Shown piece by piece: positions 7,147 to 14,541 of a stretch of DNA of 14,969 nucleotides. The notes beneath the pieces were generated by a model. The model did no database searches and was not told the DNA's origin. It saw nothing but the letters and a program-made list of their open reading frames with translations. The DNA lies in contig JBDTRO010000081.1 in the NCBI GenBank assembly GCA_039931635.1, forward strand, positions 1 through 14,969, given 5' to 3'. Numbering within the stretch: position 1 is the stretch's first letter; every line of letters begins with the position of its first letter. A program made the translations under genes and the position numbers. The stretch is from RBG-16-66-20 sp039931635. GTDB lineage: Bacteria; Pseudomonadota; Gammaproteobacteria; Burkholderiales; SG8-39.

Positions 7147-8178
7147 GTGGACCGGATTACCTTTACCCGCCCGGACGACTGGCACCTGCACCTGCGCGAC
7201 GGGCAGGCGATGGCCTCGGTGCTCGAGGACACGGCCCGGCGCTTCGGCCGCGCGATCGTGATGCCGAACCTCAAGCCGCCGGTGCGCACAACGCAGCAGG
7301 CGCTGCGCTACCGCGAACGCATCCTCGGCGAGCTGCCGGCAGGCTCCACCTTCGAGCCGTTGATGACGCTCTACCTCACCGACGACACGCCACCCGAGGA
7401 AATCGGGCGCGCCAAGCTCTCGGGCCATGTGCGCGCCGTCAAGCTGTACCCGGCGGGCGCGACCACGAACTCGGCGGACGGCGTAACACGCATCTCGCGC
7501 TGCTTCCTCGCGCTGGAAAAGATGGAGCAGCTCGGCCTGCCGCTCCTGATCCACGGCGAAGTGACCGACCCGATGGTGGACATATTCGACCGGGAAAAGG
7601 CGTTCATCGACGAGGTGCTCGGGCCGATCGTCGAGCGCTTCAGCAGCCTGAAGATCGTGCTCGAGCACATCACCACGCGCGATGCGGTGCAGTACATCGA
7701 AGTTACCGGACCGGAAGTCGGCGCGACGATCACCCCGCATCACCTGCTGCTCAACCGCAATGCGCTGTTCCTCGGCGGCATGCGCCCGCACCACTACTGC
7801 CTGCCGGTGTTGAAGCGCGAGGAGCACCGCGAAGCGCTGGTGGAGGCGGCGACCTCGGGCAACCCGAAATTCTTCCTCGGCACCGACAGTGCGCCGCACG
7901 CGCGCAGCACCAAGGAGGCGGACTGCGGCTGCGCCGGCGTCTACAACGCGCATGGCGCGATCGAACTCTATGCCGCCGCGTTCGAGGAAGCCGGTGCGCT
8001 CGACAAGCTCGAAGGTTTTGCGAGCCATTACGGCGCAGACTTCTACGGCCTGCCGCGCAACCAGGACACGATCACGCTGATCCGCAAGGAATGGACCGTG
8101 CCGAAAACGCTGCGTTTCGGCGGCGAAGAAGTGGTGCCGCTGCGCGCCGGCGAAACCATTCCGTGGCAGATGGAGTGA
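7147..8178 (+). CDS. pyrC: Dihydroorotase (type II)
   Basis: Catalyses reversible cyclisation of N-carbamoyl-L-aspartate to dihydroorotate, the third step of pyrimidine synthesis. At 343 aa it matches the E. coli class (348). The binuclear zinc ligands are visible: HLHLRD (His13, His15), the Lys to be carboxylated in VKLYPAGATTNS (Lys99), His136 in LIHGEV, His174 in VLEHITT and Asp247 in GTDSAPH. The start is GTG at 7147, giving MDRITFTRPDDWHLHLRDG, which aligns with the usual N-terminus; any upstream start would lengthen the protein beyond the family. The gene has a likely own promoter (TAAAAT at 7134) and overlaps the DUF3025 gene by 4 bp. Confidence 0.96.
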   Translation: MDRITFTRPDDWHLHLRDGQAMASVLEDTARRFGRAIVMPNLKPPVRTTQQALRYRERILGELPAGSTFEPLMTLYLTDDTPPEEIGRAKLSGHVRAVKLYPAGATTNSADGVTRISRCFLALEKMEQLGLPLLIHGEVTDPMVDIFDREKAFIDEVLGPIVERFSSLKIVLEHITTRDAVQYIEVTGPEVGATITPHHLLLNRNALFLGGMRPHHYCLPVLKREEHREALVEAATSGNPKFFLGTDSAPHARSTKEADCGCAGVYNAHGAIELYAAAFEEAGALDKLEGFASHYGADFYGLPRNQDTITLIRKEWTVPKTLRFGGEEVVPLRAGETIPWQME

Positions 8179-8891
8179 GTCACCCGATTTTCGAGCCGGT
8201 CCGGCCCTGGCTCGAACGCACCGGCAGCGCACCTTCGCTGGATTTTCTGAATTCGCTTTCGGAGGAGCGGGGCCTCAAGAGCGAGAGCGGCAAGCCGATC
8301 CGCTTTGTCCCGCCCTCGGCCTCCGATCCGTACTACGAAGTCCATGTCTTCGAGACCGGCCACGTGCAGACGCGGCCGGACAACCGGCACGACCTGTTCA
8401 ACGCCCTGGCCTGGCTTGCGTTTCCGGCAACGAAAGCGCGGATCAATGCGATGCACGCCGCGGAAATTCCGCGAGAGCGGGAGAAAAGCAGCGGCAAGCG
8501 CGGCCGGCTGCGCGACATGCTCACGATATTCGATGAAGGCGGCGCGATCGTGGCCTGCCATGAATCGATCGGGAAACTGGTACGCGAGGCGAAATGGCGA
8601 GAACTGTTCGTCGAACACCATCGCGAGTTTCGCATCACGGTCGTGGGGCACGCGGTGCTGGAACAGGCGCTCGCGCCGCACCCCGGCATTACCTGCAAAG
8701 TCATCTTTGCCGACCCTGCCTGCGATCTTGACGCCCATGCCGCGAACTGGCTCGCTCAAGTGGGCAAAACTCCCCGCGACATGCCGCCGCTGCCGGTTTT
8801 CGGCTATCCGGGCTGGTTTGAGGGCAGCGGACGCGCGGACTTTTACTCGGACGAGCGGTACTTTCGTCCGCTGCGGCGCGCTAACACATAA
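8175..8891 (+). CDS. DUF3025 family protein
   Basis: A 238-aa protein of the DUF3025 family, which is common next to pyrC in Betaproteobacteria and has no assigned function. Recognisable parts are FEPVRPWLERTG near the N-terminus, ASDPYYEVHVFETGHVQTR, then NRHDLFNALAWLAFPATKA, which is the best-conserved family stretch, and a C-terminal PVFGYPGWFEG with FYSDERYFRPL. No signal peptide or membrane helix is seen. The start is GTG at 8175, within GTGA that also contains the pyrC stop, so translation is probably coupled to pyrC. Its conserved Arg/His/Asp residues around NRHD would suit an enzyme, but that is a guess. Confidence 0.86.
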   Translation: MSHPIFEPVRPWLERTGSAPSLDFLNSLSEERGLKSESGKPIRFVPPSASDPYYEVHVFETGHVQTRPDNRHDLFNALAWLAFPATKARINAMHAAEIPREREKSSGKRGRLRDMLTIFDEGGAIVACHESIGKLVREAKWRELFVEHHREFRITVVGHAVLEQALAPHPGITCKVIFADPACDLDAHAANWLAQVGKTPRDMPPLPVFGYPGWFEGSGRADFYSDERYFRPLRRANT

Positions 8892-8924
8892 GTGCGTTCC
8901 TGCCGGGCACGGGTGCGTTCCAGA

Positions 8925-8930
8925 TAGAAT
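8925..8930 (+). promoter_or_regulatory. rnpB promoter -10 box
   Basis: TAGAAT ends 6 nt before the predicted 5' end of RNase P RNA at about 8937, which is the expected distance. No standard -35 is seen. A 9-bp direct repeat GTGCGTTCC (8892-8900 and 8913-8921) lies just upstream with a 21-bp period. Confidence 0.55.
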
Positions 8931-8936
8931 GACTTC

Positions 8937-9351
8937 GGGAGTCGGCCAGGCAGCCGCTGTATCCGTTGGCAGTCAATGCGGGGCAGAGGAAAGTCCGGGC
9001 TCCATAGAGCGGGATGCGGGATAACCACCCGGCGTGGCGACACGACGAACAGGGCCACAGAGACGAGTCGCACGGCTAGTAACACTCGCAAGGGTGCTCG
9101 AGCGTGCGGGTGAAACGCGGCAACCTCCATCCGGAGCAACACCAAATAGGCAAGCAGGGTACTGAAGGCAACTTCGGCACTGGAGGCCGGCTCGGTCGGG
9201 CTTGCGGGTAGGTGGCAACAGGGTTCCGGGGGCGCAAGCCGCCGGAACCCGACGATCCGGGGGGAGACTCCCGGACCAGAGGAATGGCTGTCGGGGGGGC
9301 CCCTTTCGGGGGGTTCCCTGCCACAGAACCCGGCTTATCGGCCGGCTCCCG
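8937..9351 (+). ncRNA. rnpB: RNase P RNA, bacterial A-type
   Basis: Catalytic RNA that trims the 5' leader of tRNA precursors with the RnpA protein. Conserved blocks are visible: GAGGAAAGTCCGGGCTCC near 8989, the P12 hairpin with CGCACG and CGTGCG arms (about 9070-9107), GGTGAAACGCGGCAACCTCC, CAACACCAAATAGGCAAGC, AGAGGAATGGCTGTC and the 3' block CACAGAACCCGGCTTATCGG. The ends pair: GGGAGTCGGCC (8937-8947) with GGCCGGCTCCC (9341-9351), forming P1. A 9-bp hairpin (9221-9229 with 9242-9250) and another G/C hairpin near 9290-9318 are peripheral stems. The length of about 415 nt is somewhat above the E. coli RNA (377 nt). Ends are good to a few bases. Confidence 0.95.
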
Positions 9352-9393
9352 CTTTCCGGTGTCAGATTTTGTGGGACAACGGGATAAATCCTC

Positions 9394-9423
9394 TTGCCCC
9401 GTGGCTGGGCATGCGCGGATAAT
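9394..9423 (+). promoter_or_regulatory. Possible promoter of the HD-domain gene
   Basis: TTGCCC (9394-9399) and GATAAT (9418-9423) are separated by 18 bp. A transcript starting near 9430 would leave a leader of about 40 nt before the ATG at 9469. Placement between rnpB and the HD gene supports the call; the -35 match is partial. Confidence 0.4.
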
Positions 9424-9468
9424 GATTCCCGTTTTGGACCCCTTCCCCGCATTGGCCCCCTTCCCGGC

Positions 9469-10416
9469 ATGCACGCGCGCCTGAATCAGAACGACGTCAC
9501 CAACCTCGTCAACGTCGAAGACGCCGGCCAGGTCCGTGATGCCGTGATCGCGATCTACGCGGCCCGCTACCCCGGGGTCGATCTCGTTCCGCTCGCCCGC
9601 GCATTCGATGACGTGAAGGCGCTGTTCGAGGGCAACTACCCCGGCTACCTCCCCTGCGACACGCTGTACCACGATGCGCGCCATACGCTGGACATGACGC
9701 TTGCGATGGCGCGCCTGGTCGAAGGCCACGACCGCACGCATCCGGGCGCCGAAATGCTGGGCGGGCGCCGCGCGGTGCTGGGCGTAGTGATCGCGCTGCT
9801 GCACGACTCGGGCTACATGCGCCGTGCCTCGGAATCCGGCGTCGAAAATGGCGCGGTATTCACCAAGGTGCATGTCAGCCGCAGCGCCGATTTCCTGGCG
9901 CGCTACCTGCCCACCATAGGATTCGCCGCCGAGGCGGAAACGGCAGCGCGGGTGGTGCATTTCACCGGCTATGAAATGGACGTGGACGACATCAAGGTTG
10001 CGGATCCCAAGGACCGCCTGCTCGGCCACATGGTCGGCACCGCCGACCTGATCGGACAGATGTCGGACCGCATGTACCTGGAGAAATGCCGCGAGTACCT
10101 GTACCAGGAATTCGTGCTGGGTTCGATTGCGCGGGAGACGCTCCCGGACGGGCGCGAGATCGTGCGTTATTCGTCGCCCGAGGACCTGATCTACAAGACG
10201 CCCGGCTTCTATGAGTACGTCGCGCGCGACCGCATCAACCGCAAACTGGGCGCCGCGGACCGCTATGCCGAGGCGCACTTCGACGGTCCCAGCCTCTACC
10301 AGAGCGAAATCGACAGCAACATGAGCTACCTGCGCGAAGCCATCGAAACCGCCGACCTGAACCGGCTGCGCAGGACCTGCTACTCCCTCTCCAGCAGGCA
10401 CAGCAAAGCCGCCTGA
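9469..10416 (+). CDS. HD-domain putative metal-dependent phosphohydrolase
   Basis: A 315-aa cytosolic protein with an HD-superfamily domain, which usually binds one or two metals and hydrolyses phosphate esters or cyclic nucleotides. The motif series is Tyr-His-Asp-Ala-Arg-His (67-72), LLHDSGY with the HD pair at 112-113, KVHVSRSADF (His135) and VVHFTGYEMDVDD (His164). There is no HD-GYP signature, so a cyclic-di-GMP phosphodiesterase call is not justified. The C-terminal part (PEDLIYKTPGFYEYVARDRI onward) is helical and carries no domain I know. ATG 9469 was chosen because similarity-like order begins there and a promoter candidate lies just upstream. A PAS-only gene follows on the same strand, 91 bp downstream, and may be functionally linked. 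Confidence 0.85.
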   Translation: MHARLNQNDVTNLVNVEDAGQVRDAVIAIYAARYPGVDLVPLARAFDDVKALFEGNYPGYLPCDTLYHDARHTLDMTLAMARLVEGHDRTHPGAEMLGGRRAVLGVVIALLHDSGYMRRASESGVENGAVFTKVHVSRSADFLARYLPTIGFAAEAETAARVVHFTGYEMDVDDIKVADPKDRLLGHMVGTADLIGQMSDRMYLEKCREYLYQEFVLGSIARETLPDGREIVRYSSPEDLIYKTPGFYEYVARDRINRKLGAADRYAEAHFDGPSLYQSEIDSNMSYLREAIETADLNRLRRTCYSLSSRHSKAA

Positions 10417-10422
10417 ATCTGT

Positions 10423-10485
10423 GGGGTTTGTCACACCCCGCTGAATTAACTGCGCTTTTTGGCATTCCCCACTTGCCGCGGGGAA
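10423..10485. repeat. Two small inverted repeats between the HD and PAS genes
   Basis: GGGGT (10423-10427) pairs with ACCCC (10435-10439). TTCCCC (10465-10470) pairs with GGGGAA (10480-10485). The first could be a weak stop signal after the HD gene, but its nearest T-run (10456-10460) is too far for a normal intrinsic terminator. The second places GGGGAA, a Shine-Dalgarno-like stretch, in the 3' arm of a hairpin 6 nt before an ATG at 10492. Confidence 0.35.
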
Positions 10486-10507
10486 CCAGTCATGGCAAAA
10501 GCGTGGC

Positions 10508-10969
10508 ATGACGGTTTCTGACAAGCTGTCCAACGGCGCCAGGCAAGCGCCGGCGCTGGCTCAATTGCTTTCGGACAGCGCCCTCAGCAGGGCCGCCCTG
10601 GCAGCCTGTGGTTTCCCGGTCGCACTATCGGACGCCTCGGCAAAGGGCAGGCCGCTCACCTACGTCAATCCGGCGTTCGAGGCCTACTTCGGCTACCGCG
10701 CCGACGAGGTGATCGGCCGTCCGGTGATCACGCTGCTGTTTCCGGAGGCCGACGGCGCGGCGAGCATGTTCAACGAAGCCCCGGCGCGGGTGCAGATGCG
10801 CGCGCGCTGCAAGGACGGCGCGAGCGCCGAGGTCGAGCTTTCGATCGGCATGGTGCACGGCGTCGACGGACTGCTTACCCACTGGGTGCTCGCCTTCGCC
10901 GACCGCGGTGAAATCGCGCGCATGCGCGAGGAACTCCGCGTACTCAGGGCGATCGCCGCGGCGCCCTAG
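10508..10969 (+). CDS. Single PAS-domain protein
   Basis: A 153-aa protein that is essentially one PAS sensor domain (about 33-132): LAACGFPVALSDAS, LTYVNPAFEAYFGYRADEVI, GRPVITLLFP and a MRARCKDGASAEVELSIG strand region, followed by a helix (133-149) that could transmit or dimerise. The cysteine motif of LOV photoreceptors (GRNCRFLQ) is replaced by GRPVITLLF, so this is not a flavin-LOV protein. No kinase, GGDEF, EAL or helix-turn-helix follows, so any output must be through a partner. ATG 10508 has no good Shine-Dalgarno sequence. It is embedded in a nine-codon mini-ORF (ATG 10492 to TGA 10521) in another frame, which may couple its translation. Confidence 0.86.
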   Translation: MTVSDKLSNGARQAPALAQLLSDSALSRAALAACGFPVALSDASAKGRPLTYVNPAFEAYFGYRADEVIGRPVITLLFPEADGAASMFNEAPARVQMRARCKDGASAEVELSIGMVHGVDGLLTHWVLAFADRGEIARMREELRVLRAIAAAP

Positions 10970-10996
10970 CGGCGCAGAGTCAGCAAGGCCGGGTAA

Positions 10997-11164
10997 TCAG
11001 TCGTCCTCGGAGCGCAGCGTCTGCCAGACGTCGATCACCATCATCACGATGCCGATCAGCGCGACGATCGTCAGCGCCACGTCCTTGAGCTTGACCACCA
11101 CCGGTCCGATAAAGAGCACCAGCAGGATCGCGCCAACCACACCCGAGAAGATCTTCCATTTCAT
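10997..11164 (-). CDS. Small inner-membrane protein (55 aa)
   Basis: No family name recognised. The protein begins MKWKIFSGVVGAILLVLFIG and has two predicted membrane helices, about 5-24 and 28-47, linked by a short KLKD turn. It ends in an acidic tail (TLRSEDD), so both ends would lie on the same side of the membrane. The start is well supported by GGAGG 8 nt before the ATG. It begins 20 bp after the amidase stop and is probably the last gene of the TRAP-amidase operon. Convergent to the PAS gene, with 27 bp between stops. Confidence 0.75.
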   Translation of the reverse strand: MKWKIFSGVVGAILLVLFIGPVVVKLKDVALTIVALIGIVMMVIDVWQTLRSEDD

Positions 11165-11184
11165 GATTTGCGCCTCCGAATCCT

Positions 11185-12522
11185 TCAGCCGCTTTCGACG
11201 CGCGCCGCCAGCCAGCGCGCGGTGCGCAGCAATCGCATGTCCGCATGCCGGCGCCCCACCAGCTGCACGCCGATCGGCAGTCCGTTCTCGCCCCGCATCA
11301 ACGGCAGGCTGAGCGCCGGCATTCCGCACAGCGACCACAGCGTGCAGAACGCGGGATCGCCGGTGGCGTCGAGTGTCCTGGGGGCAGTGCCCGCCGCGGC
11401 GGGCGTGATGATCGCGTCGCAGCGCTCGAAGATTTCGTCGAACCCTTCATTGAGCACCGGGATGCGCGCGCACGCCTGCTGGTAGGCGAGTGCCGGAGTA
11501 TTGCGGCCCGCCTCGAGCTGGCGGCGCAAGGCGGGCGAAATCCGCTCGCGCCCCCTCTCCCATTCGAGGTCGAGATTAGCCGCCATCTCGGACTCCATGA
11601 TCGTGCGATGCCAGTCGAGCGACTTCTGCGCGAGCGACGGCAGTTCCACCTCGACCACCCGGTCGCCGAGCGCGGATTTCAATTCGTCGAAAGCCTGCCG
11701 GGTTTCCTCGCTGGCGCGCTCCCAGGCCGGGCCTTTGACGAAGGCCAGGAACGGGGGCAGCGGCGGCTCCTGGCCGGCCGTTGCGACGAACGGCATCCGC
11801 GCGCGCGGCCGCGTGTCCGGATCGCGCGGATCTTCGCCGACCAGCTGTTCGGCGATCAGCGCAATGTCGTCGAGCGTCCGCCCGAATACCCCGACGTGAT
11901 CCAGGGTACGCGACAGGCGCATTGCGCCGCCGCGCGGGATCAATCCGTGCGTGGGCTTGAAGCCATAGACACCGCAGAACGACGCCGGCCGGATCACCGA
12001 GCCGTTGGTCTGGCTGCCGATCGCGAGCGGCACCATGCCCGCCGCTACCGCCGCCGCCGAGCCGCTCGAAGATCCGCCCGGGGTATGCGCGGAATCGTGC
12101 GGATTGCGCGTCTTTCCCGGCGTATAAGTTGCAAATTCCGTGGTGACCGTCTTGCCCATGATCACGGCGCCGGCGCCGCGCAGCATCGCCACCGCCGTCG
12201 CGTCGTGCGCGGGCGTGCGGCCGGCGTGCAGGACGCTGCCGTCTTCCGTCGGCATGTCCCCGGTGTCGAAGATGTCCTTGATGCCGACCGGCACCCCATG
12301 CAGCGCGCCAATCGGCTTGCCTTCGCGGCGCGCATCGTCCCGAGCACGCGCCTGCTTCAACGCGTACTCGGGATCGAGGAAGGTCCAGGCCTGCACCTGC
12401 GGCTCCGATTCCCTGATCCGCTCAAGGCAGGCCCCGACGAGCTGCTCGGAGCCGATCGCACCTTCGCGAATCGCGCGCGCCGCGTCGGTCGCCGAGAGCC
12501 AGTTCAGCCTGGAGGCATCCAC
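11185..12522 (-). CDS. Amidase-signature family hydrolase
   Basis: A 445-aa member of the amidase signature family, serine hydrolases that cleave amides; GatA is a relative. The Ser-cisSer-Lys triad is visible: Lys82 in VGIKDIFDTGD, cis-Ser at about 151 in the glycine-serine loop (TPGGSSSGSAAAVAAG) and the nucleophile Ser175 in GSQTNGSVIRP. The gene is monocistronically complete, and no gatB or gatC is nearby, so a free-standing amidase with unknown substrate is more likely than a tRNA amidotransferase subunit. The start is GTG at 12522, 7 bp after the dctM stop, without a clear Shine-Dalgarno sequence, so it probably relies on re-initiation. Its place in a TRAP operon suggests that it processes a compound taken up by the transporter. 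Confidence 0.9.
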   Translation of the reverse strand: MDASRLNWLSATDAARAIREGAIGSEQLVGACLERIRESEPQVQAWTFLDPEYALKQARARDDARREGKPIGALHGVPVGIKDIFDTGDMPTEDGSVLHAGRTPAHDATAVAMLRGAGAVIMGKTVTTEFATYTPGKTRNPHDSAHTPGGSSSGSAAAVAAGMVPLAIGSQTNGSVIRPASFCGVYGFKPTHGLIPRGGAMRLSRTLDHVGVFGRTLDDIALIAEQLVGEDPRDPDTRPRARMPFVATAGQEPPLPPFLAFVKGPAWERASEETRQAFDELKSALGDRVVEVELPSLAQKSLDWHRTIMESEMAANLDLEWERGRERISPALRRQLEAGRNTPALAYQQACARIPVLNEGFDEIFERCDAIITPAAAGTAPRTLDATGDPAFCTLWSLCGMPALSLPLMRGENGLPIGVQLVGRRHADMRLLRTARWLAARVESG

Positions 12523-12529
12523 GGCGCGC

Positions 12530-13876
12530 TCAGTTGCCGTAGAAGAGATTGGGCAGCCAGAACATCAGTTGCGGGAACACGTACACCAGGAACATGGTGA
12601 CGAACACCAGCCCGAGGAATGGAAAGCATCCCTTGAAGATGGTCCACAGGTCGACGAACGGCGGCGCTATGCCCTTCAGGTAATACGCCGACATCGCCAT
12701 CGGCGGCGTCAGGAACGACGTCTGCAGGTTCAGCGCCACCAGGATGCCGAACATGATCGGGTCGACGTGAAAGTGCGGCAGCAGCGGCAGGAAAATCGGC
12801 ACGAAAATGATGATGATTTCGCTCCACTCGAGCGGCCATCCGAGCAGGAAGATTATGAGCTGGGACAGCAGCAGGAAGGTGATGGTGTTGAGATTCATGC
12901 TGAGTACGAATTCCTTGATGATCCCCTCCCCGCCAAGGTAGGAAAACACCGACGAAAAAGTCCAGGAACCGACAAACAGGAAGCAGACCATCGCCGAGGT
13001 GCGCGAGGTCAGATACACCGCCTCGCGCAAGCGCTGCCACGTGAGCGCCCGGTAGGCCGCGGCCAGGATCAGGCTGCCCAGCGCGCCGATCGACGCCGCC
13101 TCGGTAGGCGTTGCGAGGCCGAACAGGATCGATCCCAGCACGGAGAGGATCAGTACTGCGAGCGGCACGAACGCTTCTGCCAGCAGCAGGAACGCCTTGC
13201 TCCAGGGCACGTTGCTTTGCTCCTTGGGCAGCGGCGGCGCGAGCTTGGGGTTGATTACCACGCGCGTGATCACGTAAACCATGTAGAGGCCGGCGAGCAG
13301 GAACCCGGGGATCAGCGCGGCGGCATAGAGCCGCACCACTGACACCGAAGACGCCGCCGAGTAGACGATGAGCATGATCGAAGGCGGAATCAGGATCCCC
13401 AGCGTGCCGCCGGCGCAGATCACGCCAGCCGACAGTCGCTGGTCGTAGCCCGCCTTGAGCATCGCCGGGAATGCCAACAGCCCCATCAGCGTCACCACCG
13501 CACCGACGATGCCGGTCGCCGTGGCGAACAGCGCGCAGGTCAGCAGCGCCGCCACCGCCATCGAGCCTGGAATGTGGCGCAACGCCACCTGCAGGCTGTA
13601 GAACAGCCTGTCGAGGATGTTCGAGCGTTCGATCACATAGCCCATGAACAGGAAGAGCGGCACTGCCACGAGCACGTCGCTGCTCATGATGCTCCAGGTG
13701 TTCTGCGTCAGCAGGTAGAACACCCGGTTGTCGAAAAACTCCGTCCCTGCCTGGTAATAGGCGTAGTAACCGAAGGCGACGCCCATTCCCATCAGCGTGA
13801 ACGCGATCGGGAACCCGAGCAGGATCAGGAAGATGAACAGCCCCAGCATCACCAGGGCGATGACGGGATCGCTCAT
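12530..13876 (-). CDS. dctM: TRAP transporter large permease subunit (DctM type)
   Basis: The 448-aa large membrane subunit of a tripartite ATP-independent periplasmic transporter, which couples substrate import to the sodium or proton gradient. It is strongly hydrophobic with about 12 membrane helices. Familiar DctM segments include the N-terminal LGFPIAFTLMGMGVAFG, VPLFLFMGYVIERS, ICAGGTLGILIPPSIMLIVYS, ATPTEAASIGALGSLI and, at the C-terminal end, LNLQTSFLTPPMAMSAYYLKG. AGGAG lies 8 nt before the ATG, and the start overlaps the dctQ stop as ATGA, so the two subunits are probably made in coupled amounts. The pair is separate; there is no Q-M fusion. Confidence 0.95.
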   Translation of the reverse strand: MSDPVIALVMLGLFIFLILLGFPIAFTLMGMGVAFGYYAYYQAGTEFFDNRVFYLLTQNTWSIMSSDVLVAVPLFLFMGYVIERSNILDRLFYSLQVALRHIPGSMAVAALLTCALFATATGIVGAVVTLMGLLAFPAMLKAGYDQRLSAGVICAGGTLGILIPPSIMLIVYSAASSVSVVRLYAAALIPGFLLAGLYMVYVITRVVINPKLAPPLPKEQSNVPWSKAFLLLAEAFVPLAVLILSVLGSILFGLATPTEAASIGALGSLILAAAYRALTWQRLREAVYLTSRTSAMVCFLFVGSWTFSSVFSYLGGEGIIKEFVLSMNLNTITFLLLSQLIIFLLGWPLEWSEIIIIFVPIFLPLLPHFHVDPIMFGILVALNLQTSFLTPPMAMSAYYLKGIAPPFVDLWTIFKGCFPFLGLVFVTMFLVYVFPQLMFWLPNLFYGN

Positions 13877-14469
13877 TTCGCTTGCTCCTGTGCGGCGGCG
13901 ACTTCCGACGCATGCTTCTGGATCAACACCTTCTCGAGTTCCTCGACGTCATGCAGGCGCTGCGGCCAGCGGTTGTCTCGGATGCACAGGACGCAGCGCA
14001 ATGCCTCGGCAAGGCCCTGCAGGGCGAGCAGCGCGGCACCGAACGGGATCAGCAGTTTCAACTGCCACACGGGGATGCCGACCGGACTGTTGACGCTCAC
14101 TTCCCGAATCTTGAACGAATCGTATCCGTACGACCAGCCGGCGTACATCAGGGCAAGAACGCCCGGAAAGAAGAACAGCGCGTACAGCACCAGTTCCACG
14201 GTGCCCTGCGTGCGCGGGCGCCACATGCGGTAGATGAAGTCGCCGCGCACGTGGCCGTTGCGGGAAAGCGTGTACGCGCCGCCCATGAAGAACAGCGCGC
14301 CATACATGAGATAGCTGAAATCGAAGGCCCAGCTCGTGGGGTCGTCGAGGACGTAGCGCACGAACACTTCGTACGAGGTGCCGAAAGTCAGGATGACGAT
14401 GCACCAGGCGAACGCATGTCCGACCGTCCGGCTCAGGTAGTCGACCGCATAGATGAATCGATCAAACAT
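13873..14469 (-). CDS. dctQ: TRAP transporter small permease subunit (DctQ type)
   Basis: A 198-aa small membrane subunit that joins the binding protein's partner DctM in the inner membrane. Four helices are visible at about 15-38, 48-66, 90-112 and 136-160. The family stretch is SYLMYGALFFMGGAYTLSRNGHVRGDFIY (helix 2 and the loop after it, about 52-80). After the last helix a cytoplasmic tail of about 35 residues is charged and helical (DVEELEKVLIQKHASEVAAAQEQAK). GGGGA precedes the ATG by about 10 nt. A GC-rich hairpin with a T-tract sits between this gene and the binding-protein gene upstream. Confidence 0.93.
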   Translation of the reverse strand: MFDRFIYAVDYLSRTVGHAFAWCIVILTFGTSYEVFVRYVLDDPTSWAFDFSYLMYGALFFMGGAYTLSRNGHVRGDFIYRMWRPRTQGTVELVLYALFFFPGVLALMYAGWSYGYDSFKIREVSVNSPVGIPVWQLKLLIPFGAALLALQGLAEALRCVLCIRDNRWPQRLHDVEELEKVLIQKHASEVAAAQEQAK

Positions 14470-14483
14470 GGATCAGGTCCCCA

Positions 14484-14517
14484 GATAAAACGGGGGCGGC
14501 ACCGCCGGCGCCGCCCC
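14484..14517 (-). terminator. Hairpin with T-tract between TRAP binding-protein gene and dctQ
   Basis: On the minus strand the stem is GGGGCGGC (14517-14510) and GCCGCCCC (14500-14493), 8 bp with a 9-nt loop, followed by CGTTTTATCT. This has the shape of a partial intrinsic terminator. It lies inside an operon, 24 bp after the binding-protein stop, so attenuation or protection of the upstream mRNA end is more likely than complete termination. Confidence 0.6.
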
Positions 14518-14541
14518 TGTGGATTTCAAACCCGCGTCAAA

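Noticed and set aside
9469..10416. HD protein as a cyclic-di-GMP (HD-GYP) phosphodiesterase
   Set aside because: The GYP signature and the extended HD-GYP motif set are absent.
9076..10533. 485-aa minus-strand ORF across rnpB and the HD gene
   Set aside because: It runs through RNase P RNA and antisense to a motif-bearing HD protein. Its composition has no domain-like features.
10508..10969. PAS protein as a LOV blue-light receptor
   Set aside because: The flavin-binding cysteine motif is missing at the expected place.
11185..12522. Amidase as GatA of the tRNA amidotransferase
   Set aside because: No gatB or gatC neighbour is present, and the gene sits in a transporter operon.
12504..13913. 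469-aa minus-strand ORF overlapping dctM in another frame, plus plus-strand ORFs at 11245-12600 and 12140-13342
   Set aside because: dctM and the amidase have clear family sequence in their own frames; these are shadows caused by GC bias at third positions.
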